From: Lentzea albidocapillata subsp. violacea
GTDB lineage: Bacteria; Actinomycetota; Actinomycetes; Mycobacteriales; Pseudonocardiaceae
Assembly (NCBI RefSeq): GCF_900100275.1
Contig: NZ_FNET01000033.1
Coordinates: forward strand, 1 to 50,823
DNA: 50,823 nucleotides
Direction: 5' to 3'
Each line of letters starts with the position of its first letter. Position 1 is the stretch's first letter. This document shows, piece by piece, positions 6,838-14,128 of the stretch. Made by a program: the position numbers and the translations under genes. A model generated the notes under the pieces. That model had not been told where the DNA came from, did no database searches, and saw only the letters and a list, made by a program, of their open reading frames with translations.

Positions 6838-8352
6838 TCAGTGGCTGCCGCTGAGTTCGCCGCTGAGCGCGCCGTGCATCTTGGCGCTGTGCTCGTTGAG
6901 TCCGATGATCTCGACGGTCTTGCCGCGTGCGGCGTACTTGGTCGTGATGGCGTCCAGTGCGGCCACCGAGGAGGCGTCCCAGACGTGTGCGGAGGCGAGG
7001 TCGATGATGACCTTGTCGGGGTCGTTGGCGTAGTCGAACTGGTAGACGAGGTCGTTGCTGGAGGCGAAGAACAGTTCGCCGTTGACGGTGTAGACGACCT
7101 GGTTGCCGTCGGGGTCAACCACTGGGGTGACGATGGCCAGGTGCGCGACGCGGCGGGCGAAGATCACCATGGCGGTGATGGTGCCGGCCACGACGCCGAT
7201 GGCGAGGTTGTCGGTGGCCACGACGACCGCGACGGTGGCGATCATGACGGTGATCTCGCCGGTCGGCATGCGCTTGAGGGTCGCCGGGGCGACGGAGTGC
7301 CAGTCGAAGGTGCCGAACGAAACCAGGATCATCACGGCGACCAGTGCGGCCATCGGGATGTCGGACACGACCGGACCGAAGACGATGCAGAGGATCATCA
7401 GGAACACGCCGGCCAGGAACGTCGAGAGACGGGTCCGTGCACCATTCTTGACGTTGATCATGGTCTGGCCGATCATCGCGCAGCCACCCATGCCGCCGAA
7501 GAACCCGGTGACGACGTTGGCGATGCCCTGCCCGATGGACTCGCGGGTCTTGTTGGAATGCGTGTCGGTGAGGTCGTCGACGAGCTTCGCGGTCATCAAC
7601 GATTCCATCAAGCCGACCAGCGCCAAGGCCAGCGCGTAGGGCGCGATGAGCTTGAGGGTGTCCACGGTGAACGGCACGTCGGGAAGGCCGGGGACCGGAA
7701 GGGATGAGGGCAGCGTGCCCTTGTCGCCCACAGTCGGTACGGCGATGCCCGCACCGATGGTCAGCGCGGTCAGCGCGATGATCGACACCAGTGGTGCGGG
7801 CACGGCCTTGGTGATCCGGGGGAAGAACACCATGAGCAGCAGGGCACCGACGACGAGCGGATAGACCATCCACGGGACGTCGACGAGTTCGGGCACCTGG
7901 GCCATGAAGATCAGGATGGCCAGGGCGTTGACGAAGCCGACCATGACGCTGCGCGGGACGAAGCGCATCAGCTTGGCCACGCCCAGTGCTCCGAGCGTGA
8001 TTTGGAAAAGCCCGCCCAGGATGACTGCGGCGACGAGGTAGCTCAGCCCGTGTTCACGTGCCAGGGGCGCCACGACGAGCGCGATGGCGCCGGTGGCGGC
8101 GGAGATCATCGCGGGCCGCCCGCCCGCGACGGAGATGACCACGGCCATGGTGAAGGAGGCGAACAACCCGACGCTGGGATCGACTCCGGCGATGATGGAG
8201 AAGGAGATCGCCTCGGGGATCAGCGCGAGTGCGACGACGAGCCCGGCGAGTACTTCGGTGCGCAGGACCTTGGGGGTCATCCGGGCGGCACGAAGACGGG
8301 TCAGCAGTGCGGCGGGGGAAATCGGTGAGGTGGTCAAGAACGGCCTTGTCAT
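6838..8352 (-). CDS. SulP-family anion transporter with STAS domain
   Basis: About 504 residues from ATG 8352-8350; a later in-frame Met (MTPKVLRTEVLAG) is a possible alternative, and neither has a strong ribosome binding site. The N-terminal two-thirds hold 10-12 membrane helices with SulP features (GLVVALALIPEAISFSIIAGVDP, then GAIALVVAPL and GGMGGCAMIGQTMINV). The cytoplasmic C-terminus is a STAS domain (about 410-500: VYTVNGELFFASS, VIIDLASAHVWDASSVAALD). Family members move sulfate, bicarbonate or other oxyanions; the substrate cannot be assigned. The nearby sulfur and arsenic genes make sulfate or bicarbonate plausible. Confidence 0.85.
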   Translation of the reverse strand: MTRPFLTTSPISPAALLTRLRAARMTPKVLRTEVLAGLVVALALIPEAISFSIIAGVDPSVGLFASFTMAVVISVAGGRPAMISAATGAIALVVAPLAREHGLSYLVAAVILGGLFQITLGALGVAKLMRFVPRSVMVGFVNALAILIFMAQVPELVDVPWMVYPLVVGALLLMVFFPRITKAVPAPLVSIIALTALTIGAGIAVPTVGDKGTLPSSLPVPGLPDVPFTVDTLKLIAPYALALALVGLMESLMTAKLVDDLTDTHSNKTRESIGQGIANVVTGFFGGMGGCAMIGQTMINVKNGARTRLSTFLAGVFLMILCIVFGPVVSDIPMAALVAVMILVSFGTFDWHSVAPATLKRMPTGEITVMIATVAVVVATDNLAIGVVAGTITAMVIFARRVAHLAIVTPVVDPDGNQVVYTVNGELFFASSNDLVYQFDYANDPDKVIIDLASAHVWDASSVAALDAITTKYAARGKTVEIIGLNEHSAKMHGALSGELSGSH

Positions 8353-8516
8353 GTTCGGGCGCGGCCGTGTCGTCGGAACGCGCAACGGACGGGCAGGGCA
8401 CAGGGCCAACGGCGCTGGACGGCTGATCGATGTCCGCGGAAGGCACAGGCCAGGCATCAGGTCATGAAAGGGTGCACCGGCGGATGAGCCGGGGCGCGGG
8501 CCTCAGTCCGTAGCGA

Positions 8517-8558
8517 CTACGGCGGGCAGAACGAGGAGAGGGGCAGCGACACGCGCAT
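8517..8558 (-). CDS. Possible 13-codon leader peptide upstream of the SulP gene
   Basis: A tiny frame MRVSLPLSSFCPP begins at ATG 8558-8556 with AGGAGA (8570-8565) at ideal spacing and stops at 8517, about 165 nt before the SulP start on the same strand. Short leaders precede some actinobacterial sulfur genes, but this one has a single Cys and no paired attenuator was found. It may be coincidental. Confidence 0.25.
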   Translation of the reverse strand: MRVSLPLSSFCPP

Positions 8559-8591
8559 GCGGCTTCTCCTGTCTGTGAACTGATTCGGCAG

Positions 8592-8611
8592 CGGGAACAT
8601 CATCGTTCCCG
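8592..8611. promoter_or_regulatory. Inverted repeat in the SulP upstream region
   Basis: CGGGAAC (8592-8598) and GTTCCCG (8605-8611) form a 7-bp inverted repeat with 6-bp spacer, suited to a dimeric regulator. It lies in the 413-bp gap between SulP (8352) and the next gene (8766), upstream of the possible leader. No cognate regulator is identified, and nothing else is recognised in that gap. Confidence 0.4.
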
Positions 8612-8765
8612 GCAAGTGCCGAGCGTTGCTCGAGTCTCAGAAGATCGGGTTGGCCACCTCGACCTTGAACGATCCGACTCTACCCCGAGGCCAGATCAGG
8701 GATCGACGTGAAGCAGGCGGGATGTGGCCGACAACACCGATGAGCGGTACGGCGACAGGGGCTGG

Positions 8766-9335
8766 CTATTCCGTCAGTCGTCGGTTCAGGTAGCCCAGGC
8801 CGTGAGGGCGACGGTCGGTGCGCAGCCGTTCCCGCACCGCGGAGTACGTCTCCGCTCGAAGCAGGTCTTTGGCTCTGGGTGGGTCCGGAATCCGGCGCAG
8901 CACCTCGTCGGGGTCGCATACCCACACCTGTACCCCGGCGAGTTCCAGCCGGCTGGCGCCCGGCCGCAGTTGCGCGTATGTCCCGGTGAGGGTCGGCGGG
9001 AGGTCGAGCATGCCCAGCCTGGTGACGAACAAGTGGTCCAGTTGCTGCTGCGTCGGAGGTTCCGGACGCCAGTCGCGACACTGTTGCAGCCCCAACCCGT
9101 CCGCCCAGTCCGGGAAGTGTGCGGGAACGGCGTTCAGGTCCTCCAGCAGCGCGGCGACCCGTCGCAGATTCGACGGTTCGGGCGCGGCCACCACGTCGAG
9201 GTCGTTCGGCGTCACCTGCGCTCCGTAGACCGCCATGACCATCGAACCGCTCAGTACCCAGTCGACATCATGATCACGCAGTGCCCGCAGCATCGCGGTC
9301 AACTGCAAAGGCGGCCTGGCCAGTGGATCCCCCAT
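8766..9335 (-). CDS. Nucleotidyltransferase-fold protein
   Basis: 189 residues from ATG 9335-9333 with GGATGGA just upstream. The segment VDWVLSGSMVMAVYGAQ...NDLDVVAAPEPSNLRR carries the GS-x-(n)-D-x-D metal-binding pattern of the nucleotidyltransferase fold (DLDVV), followed by a C-terminal half with VWVCDPDEVLRR and DLLRAETYSAVRERL. Standalone proteins of this kind include AbiEii-type toxins and minimal nucleotidyltransferases; no partner antitoxin is visible next to it. The substrate is unknown. The gene sits alone between a decayed permease and the SulP promoter region. Confidence 0.65.
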   Translation of the reverse strand: MGDPLARPPLQLTAMLRALRDHDVDWVLSGSMVMAVYGAQVTPNDLDVVAAPEPSNLRRVAALLEDLNAVPAHFPDWADGLGLQQCRDWRPEPPTQQQLDHLFVTRLGMLDLPPTLTGTYAQLRPGASRLELAGVQVWVCDPDEVLRRIPDPPRAKDLLRAETYSAVRERLRTDRRPHGLGYLNRRLTE

Positions 9336-9539
9336 TCCATCCAGAATGGCACAGGTGGAGGCAGGGTCTTCCTCGGCGGGCCGGATGCTCTGGGCTGCTG
9401 GTGCCGGCCGTGGTCAACACCCCCGAGCGGTGCAGGACTCCGTTGATCGGCATCGCCTCGCGGACCCTTCTCGAATCCGCGCCCGGCCGGACTTGCGAAA
9501 CAGATCGCCAATCACGAGGAAACACTACGTAGAACGGGA

Positions 9540-9851
9540 TCACGCCGAGTACGGCGCTGACGTCGTCGCCGAGTTTAGGGATTTGTGACTCGGCAGGAAG
9601 CCGAACATGGCCGCGACGACGAGTGGCACGACGAGGAAGTTCACGACCAGAGCTGCGGCTAGGAACCACCCGGCGCGTAGTGATCGCACCAGTTGGCGCG
9701 CCGGGACTTGCAGGAAGGTCACGTAGAGCAGGACGCCGAGGATCGGGTTGATCGCGGTTTCGAGGCCTGGTCCGGCGCCTGGGGTGAGGACGCCGGCGAG
9801 GATGCCGGCCGCGATGGCGCCGACGTAGATCGGGACCTGGTGGCGCTCCAT
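9540..9851 (-). pseudogene. Truncated Acr3/bile-acid-symporter-like arsenite permease
   Basis: The first ~85 residues from ATG 9851-9849 (MERHQVPIYVGAIAAGILAG, then INPILGVLLYVTFLQVPARQLVRSL and LVVNFLVVPLVVAAMFGFLP) match the N-terminal helices of the arsenic-resistance permease family. Similarity stops after FGFLPSHKSL and the frame ends at 9540; full-length members have about 320-370 residues. The 200 bases beyond the break (9336-9539) show no continuation in any frame, so the rest has been deleted or replaced. It follows the MerR/MerT-like module on the same strand and may once have been its last gene. Confidence 0.65.
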
Positions 9852-9967
9852 CTGCGAGACCAGGTCGCGTGTGCCCTGCATCAAGCTGCCCTTCGGCCAT
9901 GTGTCACTTGCGGTAGGTCATCTTTCCCGAGTGCCTCCGTCGATGTACGGACGTGGCCACGTGATGG

Positions 9968-10276
9968 TCAGCACGAGCAGTTGCCCTGGGGGCAGGAGTG
10001 GTTGGACTTCTGGCGGTGGTGGAGGAGCCACAGCAGGCCGGCGAGTCCGAACAGGACAGTGGAGACGACGAGCAAGCCGGTCGTGGCCGCGGCGACGCCC
10101 GCGCCGCCGAGTAGGCCGAGCGGTACCAGCAAGGGCAATGCGCAGCACCCGACGCAGGCGATCGCGGCGAGGAACGCGACCACTTTGCTTCGTTTCGGCG
10201 GACCCGACTGTTCGTGCTGGGTGACGTGAACGGGCAGGACGACTGAGTCGGGGCCGGGTGTTGCCGGGGTGCTCAT
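9968..10276 (-). CDS. Small Cys-rich MerT-like membrane protein
   Basis: 102 residues with two hydrophobic segments (about 32-60 and 63-86). Cysteines C41-x2-C44-C45 lie inside the first helix, and the tail ends C95-x4-C100-x-C102. The paralogue at 32482 has the same pattern (C-x2-CC in the helix, C-x4-C-x-C in the tail), so these positions look functional. Helix-embedded Cys pairs are typical of mercury uptake proteins of the MerT/MerC type; the metal here is unknown. The start overlaps the end of the upstream merR-like gene by 4 bp. It is probably a membrane metal(loid) carrier feeding, or protected by, the adjacent Cys-Cys protein. Confidence 0.7.
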   Translation of the reverse strand: MSTPATPGPDSVVLPVHVTQHEQSGPPKRSKVVAFLAAIACVGCCALPLLVPLGLLGGAGVAAATTGLLVVSTVLFGLAGLLWLLHHRQKSNHSCPQGNCSC

Positions 10277-10689
10277 GTGAGGCCTTCCGTGACGGTGGTG
10301 AGCGCGATGAACGGGATGGGGCAGTCCGGGCAGGTGCAGTTGGTCAGGCTGTCGCAGCGGGCGTCGATGACTCGGGCGAGGCCTTCGCGGATCTTGTTGA
10401 GGTCTTCCATCCGCCGGTCGACCTCGTCGAGCTTGGCGCGTGCCCGGACCTGGAGGTCCGGAGACGGGTGGCGTTGCCGGCCCGTGTCGATGAGTTCGGC
10501 GACCTCGTCGAGGGTGAAGCCGAGCCGTTGGGCCGCCTTGACGACGCGCAGTAGGGCGACGGCGTCCTCGTCGTAGTCCCGGTGCCCGCCGAGTGAGCGG
10601 TCTGGTTCTGGCAGTAGGCCTCGCCGTTCGTAGTACCGCAGCGTCTGTACGTTCACTCCGGCCGCCGCGGCCAGTTCTCCAGACCTCAT
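10273..10689 (-). CDS. MerR-family metal(loid)-responsive regulator
   Basis: 138 residues. The N-terminal MerR winged helix (GVNVQTLRYYERRGLLPEP, GHRDYDEDAV) is followed by the long dimer helix. A C-terminal Cys cluster C112-x5-C118-x-C120-x2-C123 ends in PIPF. The first cysteine of the classical Hg(II) triad (near residue 80) is replaced by HPSP, and the cluster spacing differs from CueR, so the inducer is not predictable. It lies between the thioredoxin-fusion gene (13 bp upstream) and the MerT-like gene (4-bp overlap). A MerR-type promoter precedes the operon. It probably activates its own operon when metal binds. Confidence 0.85.
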   Translation of the reverse strand: MRSGELAAAAGVNVQTLRYYERRGLLPEPDRSLGGHRDYDEDAVALLRVVKAAQRLGFTLDEVAELIDTGRQRHPSPDLQVRARAKLDEVDRRMEDLNKIREGLARVIDARCDSLTNCTCPDCPIPFIALTTVTEGLT

Positions 10690-10702
10690 CGTTGTTCTCT
10701 CC

Positions 10703-11446
10703 TCATATCCGTGCGGCCAGTGCTGTCTCGGCTTGGGCGGCGATGCCGTCGAGCACGATTTCCTTGTCCGCGGGCACCTGTACGTCGATGAGCACCTCGT
10801 CGTCGGTGCGACTGATCGTGAAGCCGAAGAACGAGCAGCACTCGGTCTCTCGTGCGGTCAGGTCCCGTGCGGTGGCTTCAACCTCCGTGCCGCCGTGCAG
10901 ACGCAGGCGGAGCAAGCCCGGCTGCTCGTGGCGTACTTCGCGCAGCGACGAGGTGAACAGCGCATCGAACTCGGCGAGTCGCGCCGGTTGATCAGCGGTC
11001 GGTAACGTGCAGGCTTCCGCGGGCACCCATCCGCTGATCAGGTCGGTTCCCGTTTTGGTGATCTTGCTGGAATCTGAGCCGCAGGTTGGTCCGCACCCGC
11101 ATCCCGAGACGATCCCGCTACTGGTGGTATCGGCGGCGGACTCGAACAGGGCGCGCAAGATCGGTGTCGGCTGTGCGCCAACCGTGGACGCCACCTGCCG
11201 GCCACCTGCCATCGCGAACAACGTGGGGGTCGAGGTCACCGCGAACCGGGACACCAGCTCCGGGTTCTCGTCCGCGTTGACCTTCACCAGCTGTACGCGC
11301 GTCGTGAACTCGGCGGCCAGCTCGTCGAGAACCGGTGCGATCCTCCGGCAGTTTCCGCACCACGTCGCATAGAACTCCATCACCACCGGTTGCTGCGGCA
11401 GCCCGACCTCCTGCTCGAACGTCGCATCGGTGACTTCGAACGCCAT
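10703..11446 (-). CDS. Thioredoxin fused to a Cys-Cys metal(loid)-associated domain
   Basis: 247 residues from ATG 11446-11444, supported by GGAGG upstream. Residues 1-105 are a thioredoxin fold with the active site W29-C30-G-N-C33. A Cys-rich linker follows (C116, C118, C122). The C-terminal domain (about 140-247) is homologous to the stand-alone protein at 31729: an AC146TLPTADQPARLAEFDALF opening and the TEC203C204SFFGF motif. I do not know a described family for this domain. It is first in the operon with merR and the MerT-like gene. A redox partner fused to a Cys trio suggests thiol-based binding or reduction of a metal(loid). An in-frame GTG near 11485 is an alternative leaderless start. 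Confidence 0.75.
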   Translation of the reverse strand: MAFEVTDATFEQEVGLPQQPVVMEFYATWCGNCRRIAPVLDELAAEFTTRVQLVKVNADENPELVSRFAVTSTPTLFAMAGGRQVASTVGAQPTPILRALFESAADTTSSGIVSGCGCGPTCGSDSSKITKTGTDLISGWVPAEACTLPTADQPARLAEFDALFTSSLREVRHEQPGLLRLRLHGGTEVEATARDLTARETECCSFFGFTISRTDDEVLIDVQVPADKEIVLDGIAAQAETALAARI

Positions 11447-11487
11447 GTCCCCTACCTCCGGAAGTCCGGCCAGGTCCAACAACACAA

Positions 11488-11518
11488 CGCTAAGCCGATA
11501 CCTAGGTACAGGATTCAA
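11488..11518 (-). promoter_or_regulatory. MerR-type promoter (19-bp spacer) for the thioredoxin-fusion operon
   Basis: On the minus strand, TTGAAT (11518-11513) and TTAGCG (11493-11488) are separated by a 19-bp spacer that contains the dyad CCTGTACCTAGGTATCGG. Over-long 19-20 bp spacers with a central dyad are the hallmark of promoters activated by MerR proteins. The same design occurs at 31691-31721. Confidence 0.65.
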
Positions 11519-11600
11519 TGAGACCTGTGTCACATGCCCGGGTGGCCTAGGGCGTTTCGATGCCTTCGCGTATCGGGGCCGTGAGGCGCACACTGGCAAC

Positions 11601-12113
11601 GTGGACAAGCAGGCAGTTCACGAAGACCTCGACCGGGCATGCGATTCGTTTCGCCTGCTGCTCGACGGCACAGCGGCTGAGCAGTTGCGGCGCTGTTCGA
11701 ACGGCACGAAGTGGAACAACTGCCAGCTGCTGTTCCACATGCTGCTCGGCTTCCTGATCATGCGCGCGTTGCTGGCGTTGGCCCGGATCATGGCGCGCCT
11801 GCCGCGGTGGGCCGGTTCTGTCTGGGCGAGACTGCTCAACGCGGGTACGAGGCCGTTCGACGTCGTCAGCTTCGCCGGCTCATGGCTTGGCGGCAGTGTC
11901 ATGCCTCGCCGGGCGATGGTCGTCCTGTGCGACCGCACCATCGCGGCGCTGCATCGGCGCCTCGACCGGGAGAGTGAGAACAGCCTCGCGAAGGGCTTGC
12001 CGTACCCGACGCGGTGGGATCCGTTCTTCCTCGAGTTCATGACGGTGGCGGATCTGTACCGCTTCCCGGTGCAGCACTTCGACTTCCACTGCAACCAGCT
12101 CTCGCTCAGCTGA
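11601..12113 (+). CDS. DinB-like four-helix protein
   Basis: 170 residues from GTG 11601; upstream in-frame codons look non-coding. The opening VDKQAVHEDLDRACDSFRLLL, the KWNNCQLLFHMLLGFLIMRALL segment with the first metal-type His, and the C-terminal YPTRWDPFFLEFMTVADLY-xFPVQHFDFHCNQL with a closing His pair fit the DinB_2 metalloprotein fold. Many such proteins are thiol-dependent (mycothiol) transferases in actinomycetes, which would suit a thiol-stress island, but the activity is unproven. It is divergently placed from the thioredoxin-fusion operon and overlaps the 3' end of the next, convergent gene. Confidence 0.6.
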   Translation: MDKQAVHEDLDRACDSFRLLLDGTAAEQLRRCSNGTKWNNCQLLFHMLLGFLIMRALLALARIMARLPRWAGSVWARLLNAGTRPFDVVSFAGSWLGGSVMPRRAMVVLCDRTIAALHRRLDRESENSLAKGLPYPTRWDPFFLEFMTVADLYRFPVQHFDFHCNQLSLS

Positions 12114-13136
12114 TCTCGGTCCGCTTGAGCAGGCGGCGCACCACGTGGGCGGCGTCGCGGCCGACGCCTCGCAGGGTCGCCGACGAGAGACTGCGTTGCC
12201 ATTCCAGTCCGACGAAGCCGAGGCCTGGATGGTGGCGGGACACGCCTCGGTCGTGCTCGGTGCCGAGTGCGCGAAGGTACGGCAGGTCGGGGCGGTATCC
12301 GGTGGCGAGGATGAGCGCGTCGACGTGTTCGCGCTGCTCATCTGGCCACATGACCTTGGAGTCCTCCAGGGCGGTGAACATCTGTCGCCGATCAGGACGG
12401 TGCTGGCCGATGGCTGCGCGGTAGACGCCGGTGTCCAGGACGGGGGTGGTGAAGCCGTTGGGCAGCCAGGGGCCGATCGGGAGGTAGTCGAGGCGCGTGC
12501 GGTCGAGCCAGAAGTGCAGGTCGCGGCCGAACGGGCGTTGGGCGGAGAACTTCACCGGCTTGCGCGTCGCGAGGGTGACGTGGGCGTGTTCGGCGAGTTC
12601 CGCGGCGATCTGGACGGCGGAGTTGCCGGCGCCGACCACGATCACGCGCTGGCCGTGGAACGGTTCAGGGGAGCGGTATCGCGCGGCGTGCAGGACGGTG
12701 CCGGGGAAGTCGTCGAGGCCGGGCACGGCTGGTCGGTGTGGGTTGCCGAAGCCGCCGGTGGCGGCGATGACGATCGGTGCGGTGAAGCTGGCGCCGTCCG
12801 TCGTCGTGACTCGGAAGCCGTTGTCACGTACCACCTCGGCGGCGCGTTGGCCGGTGCGGATGTCGGTGTTGAGGTGTGCGGCGTAGGTGCGGAGGTAGTT
12901 GACGACTTCGTCGCGGTGCGGGTAGCGGTCGGGATCGCCGGGGAACTTCAGGCCGGGAAGTGAGCTGTACCTAGCGGTGAGAACAAGGTCAGGCTGTCGT
13001 AGTAGAGCGGCCAGGAGCCGACGGGCTCGTCGCCGGCTTCGAGTACGAGCGGGCGTAGGCCTTGCGCGGCAAGGGCATGGGCTGCGGCGAGGCCGGACTG
13101 ACCGGCGCCGATCACGATGGCGTCGTGGCTGTTCAT
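12106..13136 (-). pseudogene. Frameshifted flavin-containing monooxygenase-like gene
   Basis: The frame from ATG 13136-13134 encodes the FAD-binding start (DAIVIGAGQSGLAAAHALAAQG) and stops at about 12948 after LFSPLGTAHFPA. The rest continues in another frame without its own start: ARYSSLPGLKFPGDPDRYPHRDEVV, then ATGGFGNPHRP, the NADPH motif VIVVGAGNSAVQIA and ILATGYRPDLPYL. One base is missing within 12971-12980; restoring it would give the usual SPARYSSLPGL junction and a protein of about 343 residues. It is either a pseudogene or a sequencing error. The relatives at 14129 and 24923 are intact. Confidence 0.75.
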
Positions 13137-13193
13137 GGGCACCTCGAAGTAGCCGTCGCCGAGCACGACGACGGATGAGTGGTCAGATGGGTG

Positions 13194-14030
13194 TTAGTTG
13201 GCTGTGCGGCGTTCGAGGAAGACGGTGTCGCGCCACACGCCGTGGTGCTGGGCGATGCGTTCGCGGACGCCGAGGGTGCGGAATCCCGCGGAGTGGTGCA
13301 GGGCGAGACTGGCGCGGTTCTCGGGGAAGATCGAGGTCTGCAACGTCCACAGGTCCGCGTCGTCGGCAGCGTTGACCTGGCTGTGCACCAAGGCTTTGCC
13401 GACTCCTCTGCCGCGGAAGTCCGCGCCCACGTACACGGACGTCTCGGCGACGCCGGAGTAGCAGTCCCGTGTGGACACCGCGGTGGCGGCGGCCCAGCCC
13501 GCGACCTGGCCGTCGACCTCGGCGACCCAGCGGTGGTCCGGGAGCCACTTGGCGTCGAGCGCCCTGCGCAGGGGCACTTCGGTTTCGAAGGTCGCGTCGC
13601 CGGTGGCGATGCCCTCGCCGTAGATGCGGCGCACTGCGTTCCAGTCCGCGATCTCCAGCGGGCGTACCAGGACGTCTGCCGGGAGGTTGTCCGGGCAGCA
13701 CGGGCGTGGTGCGAGCACGCCCATGACGACGTCGGCGGCGTGGGGGAGGCCGGTGCAGCACGACGGGTTGACGCTGATGTGTGTGGCGGTGCCTTCTTTG
13801 TGTTGGAGCAGGAAGCCGACCTCGACCAGTTTGCGCACGTGGTGTGAACAGGTGGACTGGCTGATGCCGAGCAGTTCGGTGAGCTCGCCGACGGTCATCG
13901 AGCGTGCCGCGGTGGCGACGGCGTGCAGCAGGCGCACGCGGGTTGGTTCGGCGAGGCACGCGAACCAGTCCGCGTAGGTCGCGGCGTCGTCCGTAGGCAG
14001 CACGGCTGGGGCGGCCGCTGTGGTCGTCAT
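13194..14030 (-). CDS. ArsR regulator fused to a GNAT acetyltransferase (ArsN1-like)
   Basis: 278 residues from ATG 14030-14028. Residues 1-105 form an ArsR winged helix (FACLAEPTRVRLLHAV, LGISQSTCSHHVRKLVEVGFL) with two Cys pairs after it (NPSCC and PRPCC) that could bind As(III). Residues 115-278 are a GNAT domain (VRPLEIADWNAVRRIYGEGI, GVAETSVYVGADFRGRGVGKAL) of the phosphinothricin/arsinothricin acetyltransferase type, as in ArsN1. The protein may sense arsenic and inactivate an amino-acid arsenical in one chain. It is divergent from the flavoprotein-MFS operon, with a dyad operator between them. Domain calls are clear; the acetyl acceptor is inferred. Confidence 0.8.
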   Translation of the reverse strand: MTTTAAAPAVLPTDDAATYADWFACLAEPTRVRLLHAVATAARSMTVGELTELLGISQSTCSHHVRKLVEVGFLLQHKEGTATHISVNPSCCTGLPHAADVVMGVLAPRPCCPDNLPADVLVRPLEIADWNAVRRIYGEGIATGDATFETEVPLRRALDAKWLPDHRWVAEVDGQVAGWAAATAVSTRDCYSGVAETSVYVGADFRGRGVGKALVHSQVNAADDADLWTLQTSIFPENRASLALHHSAGFRTLGVRERIAQHHGVWRDTVFLERRTAN

Positions 14031-14042
14031 GGCTGAAGTATC

Positions 14043-14064
14043 GACGCAAATCGATGGTTGCGTC
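14043..14064. promoter_or_regulatory. ArsR-type operator between divergent genes
   Basis: GACGCAA (14043-14049) and TTGCGTC (14058-14064) form a perfect inverted repeat with an 8-bp spacer. Three nearby ATCGAT/TCGATA motifs (14050-14055, 14066-14071, 14077-14082) may add contacts. The site lies 13 bp upstream of the ArsR-GNAT start and 65 bp upstream of the flavoprotein, so one dimer could control both. The same arm and spacer design occurs at 17942-17967. Confidence 0.65.
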
Positions 14065-14128
14065 AATCGATCTGGGTCGATAGAGTCCGCCGTGTTGATT
14101 TGAAGTCCGTCGATACAAGGGGTGCGTC

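Noticed and set aside
6319..7707. 462-residue plus-strand frame across crcB and SulP
   Set aside because: It is Gly/Asp/Val-rich antisense of the SulP gene without any motif.
9336..9539. Continuation of the arsenite permease or a separate small gene
   Set aside because: No frame shows permease helices or another family; a short VIGDLFRKSG stretch is too little to support a call.
10273..10689. Assigning the MerR at 10273 as a mercury regulator
   Set aside because: The first Cys of the Hg(II) triad is absent and the C-terminal spacing differs, so no metal is named.
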